Positions 30,410 through 39,900 of a DNA stretch of 40,028 bases are shown here, piece by piece. This DNA comes from Chalciporus piperatus (Eukaryota > Basidiomycota > Agaricomycetes > Boletales > Boletaceae). The position numbers and the translations under genes are program-made. The notes under the pieces were generated by a model, which had not been told where the DNA came from, did no database searches, and saw only the letters and a list, made by a program, of their open reading frames with translations. Each line of letters starts with the position of its first letter. Positions within the stretch are counted from its first letter, which is position 1. The DNA lies in assembly GCA_038093975.1 (NCBI GenBank), contig JBBPTG010000223.1, positions 1 to 40,028 on the forward strand. Reading direction: 5' to 3'.

Positions 30410-31987
30410 TCAGACTGCAACTCGGATGCGTTTCTGGGCTTTGCTTTGACGTTCACGCGCGAGCTGCCAGTACTCCCTCAAGCGCTCCTGGTCCCCGAAA
30501 GAGAATCGTCGGTCCTCTTGCGTCGTCTTGTCACCACACCTAGGGGTTCTATCCGGGTCGGTTAATCGAGGCAGGCCGTCAACTCGCGATGAATCCTCGG
30601 AGGGGACTGGGTTTCCGGACTGAGTTGACATCCTGCGGTGTTGCTGTTCCAGGTCTTCGATCTGCGTAAACGTGTCGACCGTCCAAGCTCGGCAGCACTC
30701 CATCAGCGCACGACGAGAGACATCGAATTTCGCGAGTTGCTCGCGAAGTTGGTGAATTCTGGGGTCGTCCATCGGCTCTTCTGGTGGTAACGCTACTGAC
30801 GTGTCGGCCTTGGTCTTGGTTTCTGATGTAGACGATGTGCGAGTCGTTGCTGACGTCTCGAAAGCTATGCTGGATATCTCGCGGTCAGGCTTCGGTGTTG
30901 AAAATGCGGAACCAGCGCTCGGGTGTGTATGCGTTGGGATATAGGGTTCTGGAAGCGGTGGTATCGCTACGAGGACTTCTGGTGTGATGAGAAGCTTTTG
31001 CGACGAACAGGGACAAGTCGATTTAGAGGTGGTACCAGGCGCGGAGTAGACGGCAGTCATACAGATCGTTGCGCGTGACTTTGGAGAGACTTTGGATACA
31101 CGTTTGACCTCGGTGGATGATCGATCCTGAGACAGACTCGGAGGTGGCTGGTGTGTATGTTTCAACATCGATGGGTCGATGATTTTTGACGTCGTCCCAG
31201 ACCCAAACGCGACCCGTTTCGTATCCGTGGTAGCGTCGATCTTGTTGACCCCTGAACCATAAGAACTCGAAAGCGCCACGTAGTCATCCAGCGTAGGACA
31301 ACATCCCCCTCTGCACTTCTCCAGAATGATATACCTCTGATCATCGGACGCTTCGTGTGTTGACAAGTTTTGAAGAGAGCTGGTCGAAGGAGCGCCGGGT
31401 TTTGAGTCCGACACAAGCTTCTTCCGACTTCGACTCGAGCTCTTGGTTTTGTGACCGTGATGATTGAGGCCGAGACGAGATGCCGTGGAAAGTACAGCGG
31501 TTTGAAGACGTGCTTGCCATTTGGTGTGATGGTTGCGTAGGTTGTCGCCTGCCACCATGGTACTGTAAAGTACGACCTTTGCCAAGGTGCTCTCAATCGC
31601 TACGGATTGGCTTCGAACCTCTACCCTCGGAAGAAGAAAGGATAAAGACAGGATGAAATTGAGGTCGGGAGACGTACCGCTAAGACCAGTTGATGACCCG
31701 CCAAACGTTTCTCGTACTTCCTTGAGACAAGCTTTCGTGTCTAGGTAGAGTGCGATCGCGTTCTCCACTTCTGTCATCAAACCGCCGGCGTCGAATAGCT
31801 CGCAGAGGGTACAGGTGCGGTTCAGATCGAGAGAGGTGGTACAGCGGTCTGGCGGGTGTCCTCGACGGACTTCCTGGAGCTCGACATAGAGTTTCATAGC
31901 GAATAACCCATGGCTGTTGAGTATTTCCTCGCAGATCTCGAGTTCGCTGAGAGACATGGGCCCGTACTTGTCGATCATTGTGGACAT
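30410..31987 (-). CDS. Unrecognised Ser/Thr-rich protein with short coiled coil
   Basis: A 525-codon open frame from ATG 31987 to TGA at 30410. An intron with clean signals (GTACGT at 31677, TAG at 31621; 57 nt) lies inside it and is divisible by three, so the spliced product would be 506 residues; the intron is preferred because its translation is unusually hydrophobic for this protein. The N-terminus is a helical domain with cysteines (RTCTLCELFDAGGL), the middle a long Ser/Thr/Pro/Lys-rich region, and the C-terminal third has helices (RIHQLREQLAKFDVSRRALM; EDLEQQHRRM; ERLREYWQLARERQ). No domain was recognised. It may be lineage-restricted. Confidence 0.7.
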   Translation of the reverse strand: MSTMIDKYGPMSLSELEICEEILNSHGLFAMKLYVELQEVRRGHPPDRCTTSLDLNRTCTLCELFDAGGLMTEVENAIALYLDTKACLKEVRETFGGSSTGLSGTSPDLNFILSLSFLLPRVEVRSQSVAIESTLAKVVLYSTMVAGDNLRNHHTKWQARLQTAVLSTASRLGLNHHGHKTKSSSRSRKKLVSDSKPGAPSTSSLQNLSTHEASDDQRYIILEKCRGGCCPTLDDYVALSSSYGSGVNKIDATTDTKRVAFGSGTTSKIIDPSMLKHTHQPPPSLSQDRSSTEVKRVSKVSPKSRATICMTAVYSAPGTTSKSTCPCSSQKLLITPEVLVAIPPLPEPYIPTHTHPSAGSAFSTPKPDREISSIAFETSATTRTSSTSETKTKADTSVALPPEEPMDDPRIHQLREQLAKFDVSRRALMECCRAWTVDTFTQIEDLEQQHRRMSTQSGNPVPSEDSSRVDGLPRLTDPDRTPRCGDKTTQEDRRFSFGDQERLREYWQLARERQSKAQKRIRVAV

Positions 31988-32213
31988 GATGACGCTAGAG
32001 TGTGGGTGGGAGAGTCGGCGATGAGGAAGAGTGATGGACGAGCGAAAATGATGGATGGGGGGTCCGGGGAACTTGTATGTATTTGTAGTTGGATCGGGAG
32101 GCTGACACGATCAAGTCCGACGGTGATGTAGCAGACGGAACATCGTTACCCAAGGCTGACCAGAATCTGGGTTGGACTTCGCTGGTGGTTGTCAGCAAGC
32201 GCGCTCACGCGAC

Positions 32214-32700
32214 AATCCCGCGCCTGAGGCGATCAACCTCGTGGTTTTTAGTCTTTTGCATTTTGATCAGCGGGTATCCTGTGCTGTGAGTCTGTGACTG
32301 CTGTCCCCGCCGATGTCGTACTGAAGAAACTGGGCCCCTTGTCACGGTTAACACCGACGGCCATCGACCATTTACCAAAGCGACGTTCGTTGCTGGCGGA
32401 GAGTCCGAATCACTCCTAGATGTGGGTTATCCGAAAGACCACCTCCCAATTCTCAATGGACTGTCTCCCTCTCGACCGTACCCGCTCCCTTGACTCTGCC
32501 GAGTTCAATACCTCGATCGGCCCGTTTCCTGATGCACTTGATTTCTTTGGAGATGGGAGTATGTATATCGTGGATATGCCAGGCAAATTATATCATGTTG
32601 TCAACATCACATCGATCATAAAGCTAACCCGAATCGTGGATATTCCTCAGCGGTGACGCAGCACACCACGTCCACCTTCTCACAGGTGAAGCACAAATCT
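32214..32700 (+). pseudogene. Relic of a metallo-beta-lactamase-fold hydrolase
   Basis: Pieces of one MBL-fold protein can be read in order but in different frames: PEAINLVVFSLLHFDQ (a broken HxHxDH metal motif, near 32220-32270), ATFVAGGESESLLDVGYPKD (near 32383-32440), SAEFNTSIGPFPDALDFFGD and GSMYIVDMPG (near 32499-32585), and SGDAAHHVHLLTGEAQ (near 32650-32697). The metal-binding histidines are partly lost, and stops and frame changes separate the blocks. Family identity is inferred from these motifs; substrate unknown. A second relic of the same kind lies at 36.3 kb. Confidence 0.6.
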
Positions 32701-33653
32701 TCGTCTCGAGAACAGCCGTGACAGTGTACCGAAGGAGGGGAAGGACAACAACCGTCTACCACACCATACTCAGGTCAGCCTACGGTTACTTGACGAAAAT
32801 GAGTACAGCGTACCAATAGGAAGATGTGAGCACTGTCTGCAGCCCTTGTCCCTTGCGTATGCTATCTGCCAAACCGGTAAGTCCTCCACCTTTGGTGTTG
32901 ACATCGCCGCAGTGTCCCCCGTTATCCCAGGGTGTAGTGCTGCCCTGGGTGCATGGCTGCCTGTGCTGATACGGCGCTTGCTTGCGCCTATTCCCTGAGT
33001 CCCTCGTGCCTTGTCCTTCATCGGTGCGGAAGCGGCAGCAAGATGAAAATTAATTTTCATGGTGATATTGATCACTGAGAGAGAAGAGAGAGGAGAAACC
33101 GGGGCAGGATGTTGATGAAAACGTCCCTCGAGCCCTCGAATTCATACATACTCTCTCCCTAACCCCCTTTCTCGATGAACGAGGATCGCCGCTCAACATC
33201 CGGAACACACATGAGGTTTGGGTTACAACGGGTGTGTGCCCGTGTTTGTACAGCAAGTATTAATTCAACCCTCAAGGAATTAGACTTTGCGTATGACTGA
33301 GTGTGGATTGGGTGTCACCAAGGGCGTAATGAGCGCCGGAACGCCCTGAACGCACCTTTGGGAGAGGTCAAAGCGGCTGCGGATGATCACTGGTGAATTT
33401 CATCATCGTCTTCCATTTGTCCCTGCTTACAGTCTGTACTTATACGTGCGTGCATAGTCAAAACCGGTCTATCTACGCAACGTAACTGGGATACCAAAGC
33501 CAGCCACTGGCTGGCCTGGCCAGCCCTCCACGACTGATCACCGATCACTCTGGGCCTTGTGTCCGACACTTGGGGATGTGGGCCCATATCCCAATATTAA
33601 CACCCCCAGGCGCCTGCCCCCACCTCCCCCCGCACTCTATCTTTTTCATCAAT
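32701..33653. other. Long non-coding stretch with palindromes
   Basis: No gene is seen in about 950 bp. It holds a perfect 18-bp palindrome (ATGAAAATTAATTTTCAT, 33043-33060) and an inverted repeat with 8-bp arms (GGCTGGCC T GGCCAGCC, 33509-33525). The last part should include the promoter of the next gene. Confidence 0.55.
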
Positions 33654-36019
33654 ATGCCTAACAGACGAAAGCAGAGGAACAACGCAAGTTCAAACCCTAA
33701 GACACTCGCCTCGCCGAACACGCCCTCGACTTCACCCTTCGTGTGCTGTACGCTCGAGGAAGACGAGTTAACTCCATGTGGCCAGCCAGCTACCGAAGGC
33801 CATCCCAAGCCTGAACGCTGCAAAATCCATCAGGGACAGTACCGTATTTTGTGCCAGAAGTACAAGGAGGCTTCAAAGGTAGTGGACGAGATAAAGCAGG
33901 GAGCGGGGCTTCCGACGAATGAGCAGATCAGAGGTTATACGGACTGGTGTCCAGCGCTTGAAAAGGCACGCTGGGTGCGTAAATATCTCGAAGCGATCAG
34001 ACTCGAAAGGACGGGACGGGAGATTCATCTGAAGCGCTTTTTCCTGAAAGGTGAGTACTCGATCTGAAGTGGGATTTATGTGAGGGGCTGACTCGGTGTC
34101 CCTGACATTTCTTTCGACGTCAGCGGACGATGGTCACAAGCATCGACTGAAGTTGCTCCACAGAGATATGGTCAAGGCAATCGATGCTATAGATGCCCTG
34201 TACGCAAGAGCTTTCGAACTCTACGGGCTGAATGGCCCCTTGCATGCCATGGAGAACATAGCTCACTCGACGGTTGAGTTGGATCAGGAAGCTTACCTCA
34301 AACCGTCCAGCGAGGACTTAGTTGAGATGGCAAACTCCCAATCGGACACTCCCAAGTTCACCTCCGACCCCATTTCAGACCAAGCGGGAGACGAGGATTT
34401 GATCGAGCTTGCCTTACTAGAGTGAGTATCCAGCTTCTTATGTCTTCTCTCATAACATGTATCCTCGTTTGTAGCCAAAAAGAGGATATGATTGCGGTCG
34501 TCGAGTTCTTGTTTAACTCTGACTCGCTTGCTTCGTTCCGCGCGGAGGAAGGCAGACCTCAGGCTCTCCCAGACAGTGAACGAGATATCCTCGAGATGCG
34601 ATCATTTATTCAAGAGCAATTCGCTCGACGGATCGTTCTGCATGATCCTACTCTCTTCATGAAGGCACTGGACAAAGCTTCATTCAAGGACCTCGTATCC
34701 AGCGACGACTTTTCAACGGAAGACCTCTTCAGATTCATGAGTCTGTTCGTGAATCAACTTGGGTTTCCTTTACGATGGTTTAAAGACGCGGTCTTGGATG
34801 CACTTGCGGTGTCGCGTTATGGCACTGCTGCGAACATTGGGAGCCTAGGTAAGCGCGGGAGCTTCTGTCGCATATAACCATTGTATAACGTGGTCGATGT
34901 CTTCAGAGAATCGGTTTCCGTTGCTCGGTGGTTGGGTTTTTAATCGAGCGCATACCGCCAGTATGACAAAGGAAGCCTGGTGGGTAAGTGCATACCCTCG
35001 AATACATGCCAAGCAGCAGCGGAAGGCCGATGAATATATTATCTACTCAGCATCACTCATTCTCCATTCGCGACTAGCACATCCTCAAAGCACTTCAACC
35101 TCCAGGAAACGTGGAGAATTGCTTCGTTCGTCTATGTAACGACTTTGAGGATCTCGTCGGATTCCTCTCTTTCGGAGCGCTGGGATTGTTCCCAAGTCCA
35201 GTGTACTGTAACGATCCCTCACGGGGTTTCGAGGATCCAAGTATATCGCGAAAACACCTCTCCCTCTCTGGCGTCATCGTTGCGGACATGGGGGGCACCA
35301 GCTTACCTCCACAGCTGTGGGGTCCCCTACCGACAACCAAGAAGGCCAAGAAACTCGGACATGCCGTCTGGACCGAGGGTGAACACAGAGCGTACCTGCT
35401 TGGTGCTGTACGGAACGACCCACACGATCAATTCACAAACGCATTCATTCGCGAGCTTCGTTCCCGACCAGACTTATTCCAAGTCGTCCTTCGTTCCGAG
35501 ACTGCACCAGGACGCCAAGTCGAGACGTTCGGATCAGGTCTTTCGAATGACCAGGCGCTTCCCGCGCTCCGCACGCGTAACTTCGAGGCTCCGATGTCAT
35601 ATCCCCTACCTCAATCTCCTCCGGATAGGAAGTGGGAAGTGGCATGGTCTGCCAAGGACCTGCTGTACGGGTCACGTAGATACATGCAGGGGTATCTCAC
35701 TATGCTCGCTAGAGGCGCGAGAGGCTGCTTCTTCCGATTCAAGACATTCCCAGTCAAGTACTTTGTCATACTCGACACCATCCCGAACCGTGATGTGTCT
35801 ATCCTGGCGCGCAACATTTCGTGGGCAGCACTACGGGCGGGCGGGTACGGAGATGGAGAGTATACGCTGCGCAAATATGCAATCGCTTCGGACAAGCTGT
35901 TTGAGAAGTGCGCGAACGAGCGATTAGGGTGGTTGCCGGAGGAGTTTAGATATAAGGTGGCGAAAATGGAGGATCAGTTGAACGAATCTTTGCCATTGGG
36001 AAGGTGTACCTTAATGTGA
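33654..36019 (+). CDS. Unrecognised 695-residue protein with N-terminal Cys/His motif
   Basis: Five exons: 33654-34050, 34124-34421, 34475-34848, 34907-34983, 35078-36019. The N-terminus has a Cys/His cluster (CCTLEED, CGQPATEGHPKPERCKIH) of the size of a small zinc-binding module, followed by a helix (GQYRILCQKYKEASKVVDEI). The middle is mixed helical with acidic stretches; the last exon encodes over 300 residues with many aromatic residues (FVRLCNDFEDLVGFLSFGAL; WEVAWSAKDLLYGSRRYMQG). It ends GRCTLM, a C-terminal Cys-x-x-x form (CTLM) that might be prenylated. Start: first ATG in a long frame, with pyrimidine-rich sequence upstream. No family was recognised; all splice phases are consistent and the coding frame is intact, so it is likely real. 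Confidence 0.8.
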
Positions 36020-36264
36020 GACTCGCGGAGCTGACCGTACTGACTTGCGCTAGCACTTGGTGTATTGATGTATTGTACCAACATACTTTGAACAGCGATC
36101 TTGAGAATCTCGTATGAGAGCCTACATACCTACGTCGCATTTTCGTTAGAGCGGTGAGCTCCCAATATACGTACTCGAAGAATGGACGGTGTGCATTTCA
36201 TCAGTGGAATAATCAGAATCGTTGCTCGTCAAAGTGGTGATCCAGCGCATCGAGCGGTAAATGA
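36020..36264. other. 3' flank of the 695-residue gene
   Basis: No gene is seen. A short plus-strand frame from 36182 leads into the hydrolase relic. Confidence 0.4.
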
Positions 36265-36395
36265 CACCTACCAGGTAACATCGACCTTCTCGCACACAAC
36301 TTCACCTGGCACCTCCAGTCCATGGCCCTTCCTAGGAGGGGACACAACACACCGAGTCCGCCTTCTCACAGATGAAGCATGGCAGAGATAACGTT
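36265..36395 (+). pseudogene. Second relic of a metallo-beta-lactamase-fold hydrolase
   Basis: The stretch encodes, with a frame change, a PGxIDLLAH-like part (near 36272-36300) and then LGGDTTHRVRLLTDEA (near 36331-36380). The latter aligns with SGDAAHHVHLLTGEA of the relic at 32.65 kb, and the bases around it (CCGCCTTCTCACAGATGAAGC against CCACCTTCTCACAGGTGAAGC) are also close. It is short and inactive. Confidence 0.5.
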
Positions 36396-36617
36396 TCAGG
36401 TTATGGCGAGGGTTATAGCGAAGTACATACCTTTAATCCCCGCTGTTGGATTCCGAGTTCAGAACTTGCACCGCATGGAAGCCTGTCATTGTCGATGTGT
36501 GGTGTACGATATTCATTTGAATTAGACCTAATTCAGAGATACCCGGCGGTTCTTGCTGAGAGCGAATCCGGAATTTGCCGAGGCCAGACGAGAAACAGTT
36601 CAGCTAGCCAACCAATT

Positions 36618-36890
36618 TGTAACAGTTGGGAGTCACGCGGCCGCCCGAGTCTTAGCTGTCAGCTTACGAGGTCTTATCTTACTCATCACATCTACTCGTC
36701 GTATATAAGGACCCGCCTGTAACTTCTTCTCCTCAGTCAATCCAGTAGGACTTACACCCGTCTGTTCTCTTGTTTGATTCTTCGTGGGACTTCATTACTG
36801 CTTCGGTAGTCTGAGGTTACATCTTTTTGACGGTACCAAGTACCTTATCTTTACTTCTTTATCTTTTCGTCGATAATCGATTTGACCTAA
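36618..36890 (+). repeat. Candidate 5' LTR with core promoter
   Basis: It starts with TGT at 36618 and contains TATATAAGG at 36702-36710. The right end is a guess, because neither a clear terminal CA nor a primer-binding site was recognised and the partner LTR is outside the window. Confidence 0.35.
36702..36710 (+). promoter_or_regulatory. TATA box of the gypsy-like element
   Basis: TATATAAGG, 297 bp before the gag ATG at 36999, within the candidate LTR and at a sensible distance for transcription of the element. Confidence 0.5.
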
Positions 36891-36998
36891 CGGGATAGGC
36901 CCTCCCGGACCGTCAATCGACCCTTCGACACCCATCGTATCAACAACATCAGCAATCAACTTTATCTACTATCCAAACTACAAAAACCGATCTTCGAC

Positions 36999-39900
36999 AT
37001 GTCTAGGTACAACCTACGCAGCGCAGCTCCCCGCAACATCGCTACTCGCCCGAGACGTCGGGCTAATAGTGAGTCTTCTCCCTTGGCACCCCTTCCTATC
37101 ACACCTCCTGGACTCGGACTACCCAGTCCTCGAGTCGGGGAAGGGCTGGCCGACGCGTCGCGTTTATTCAGCGATGTCGTCGCCGCCAGAACGCCGACCC
37201 CACCGCCATCGGTGGCTGGAAGCGAGAACGATCCGGGCGATCCTGTTGCGTTGTCAACTGTGTCCGTAGATCAGAATATACCAAATTACATTACCTCTTC
37301 GCGAGTGATACCTGGAGGCTTCCAGACGAGCCCTGCTGCAGACGAGCAGGAAGAATGGTCAACCGTACAGCGCCGAAAGAAACGCGCTACTGTCACTAGT
37401 ATCTCTGAACACGAACGAGTCCCGCTGTCGCCAGCGTCGACTGTTCGCATGGCTGAACGAAGCCTAAGTGTCAATGACCAACGCCGGATGGCTAAGCGTA
37501 GCCATGCCGAGGCAACCGCTCGCGATGATGCAAGCGACAGCACCTCAGTGCCTGACGACGAGATCGTCGACAAGGGAAAGGGAATTGACCCCAGGAACTG
37601 GGGCCAACTCAGTGTTGAGCCAGATGACGTCGATATCGATCGTCAGCGAGCGGAGCTGGTGTACTGGGCACAACACGAAAATGCGAATGCCCAGGCGGGA
37701 CCTTCTCGATCCGCGCTTGCCAATGTACATCCCGAGTCGTCTGATACCGACGACGGATCGTACTCGCCGCCTGAGCCCAGGCGAGAGAAATCTCGTAAGA
37801 AGAGCAAACGGCGGGGGTCCAGAGGACGACACTCTGACACGAATAACGGAACCCTGCGAGGGCGCCAGCCGCTCGAGGCTAGCACCCCAAATCCTATCAA
37901 GAAGTTGATCAGTAATGCTTTGGACTCCAAGAAAAGGAAACCAAGGACATCTACAGTTAGGGTAATTGAGCCCTCACAGCAAATAGCGCCCGGAAGCTAC
38001 CTTGGGCGAGCACTGGGTCAGATTCCGCAAACCATACCGAACCGGAGCTATTCAAGCCGAAGAGTGAGCCATCGAGACGAACCGTCTGACTCCTCAGAAT
38101 CCAGCGATGATAGTAGTGACTCGGAAGAGTCTACCACTACCTCTAGCGAGGACAGTTCATCATCGGAATCATCGAGTTCGTCTAGTTCTTCAGGCGACGC
38201 GCGTCGTAGGAGGGGACATCGATCTGATAAACGGCGTAAGCGCAACGGTTCAGGGCATCGGAAACAGGCCCATCGCAAAAAATCGACTGCTGCAGGCTAT
38301 GGGAAGTTGAAGCCCATTCCGCCCAACAAGTACAATGGCGCACCTGATTCACGGGCGTTTCACCGCTTCGTGACAGAGGGGACCGCCTATGTCAAGACTG
38401 GGCAGGTCAGAAAGCGGGACCAGGTCTTCGTGTTGTCTCATTCGTTGTCCGACAAAGCGCACGAATTCTATATCCAGGAAGTAGCTGGAAATCCATATAC
38501 CTGGCGTCTGAAGGACTTCTTCCTTCAGATGTTTAATCATTGCTTTCCAATTGATTTCAGAACTAAGCAGCGCGAAACGCTGCGACGTACCTTTCAGAAC
38601 GAGCGAACAGTTCGCGAATATGTCTCCCACCTCACCGAGCTGTGGAACCTGATCGGTGATGTACACGAGCGAGACCAAGTCATGAAACTTTGGTTTGGAT
38701 TCGCGACCTATATCCAGAGCGAATTGTGGAAGGATAGACTTAACCCAGAGAAATCTACTTTGCGTGAGGTAATAGCTGCTGCCGAAGTAATCGAGATCGC
38801 TCACTCAGTAGCGTCTGGACGAGGCGAACGCAGGGAGAAGCTGAGGAATCGCCAAGGGGGAAAACCCGCCTTAGCTGGACCTGCCATGCCAGCAGCTCCT
38901 CCTAACAGAGAGTCATCCAACCATAATGCACGAGCTCCACAGCGGGGGCAACGCTCAGTGCGAGGGGGGTTTAGGGGACGTCGGAATGACGGCCAACCAA
39001 GCGGCGCGAACCATACGCGAGGAGCGAAACCTGGGACTCGAGTTAGTGATCAGTTCGCGTTAAGCAAGGAAGAGCACGATCGACGAGTGGCCGAACGCCT
39101 GTGTTTCAAGTGTGCAGAGCCAGGACACCTATCCAACGCTTGTCCTAAGGGGAGGACTGTGACAGGGGGATCGAGCTCACGGCCTCCTGGAGTAGCGGCC
39201 TTCAGCGTATCGGTGGGAGACAATACCGCTGCGCTTGAAGCGTTAGCAGCTGCTACCGAGTCGATTGATACCCTGACCTTAGGATCAGTGCGTTTTGAGG
39301 ATGACGCAGAACGGCCGGAGTACATTACTGAACCAGGACGGATTGGAGAACCGTTGGGGCTGCGGGCTTGCAAGGTTCTGTGGAAGACCGCGCCGTTTCC
39401 GGGCGACGATGCTTCTAATCCTGGAGTGTACTATCGTGACCGATTCACGGTTAGTCGGACATCGCCTACTCACCACGTTGTCAGCGATAGCACGAGGGGG
39501 GTAATCCAAGAGTGGGAAACCCTTATAGAGACACGACTGTTGCTGAACCGGGACTTTCGCATTGGCGATTGGTATGCTAAGCAAATGGTTATCAAAGGAT
39601 ATGGGACCGATACCGAACGGCGGCCCAGACATCGAGACTATCCAATGGCAGCGCCTGTCGCTCAGCGGATTGGACGAGTTTTGATGGATGCCTACGACCA
39701 TGAGTGGGTCATCAGTAGCGATCGAGCACCGCGCTTTGACTGCTTCACGGTGGAAGAAGGGAACAAATACTGGTTCCACATCCGCGACGAATGGACACAC
39801 CTGTCGTGTGAATTGCCCCTCGAATTAGCTTTAACCCAGAGGCTTGACTTGGTAAACTGGTATCGGGTGACAGCTATCCGGCGGGACTTAGCGCTGAGAC

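Noticed and set aside
35145..35927. 260-codon plus-strand frame in another phase
   Set aside because: It overlaps the last exon of the 695-residue gene, whose frame fits the splice phases.
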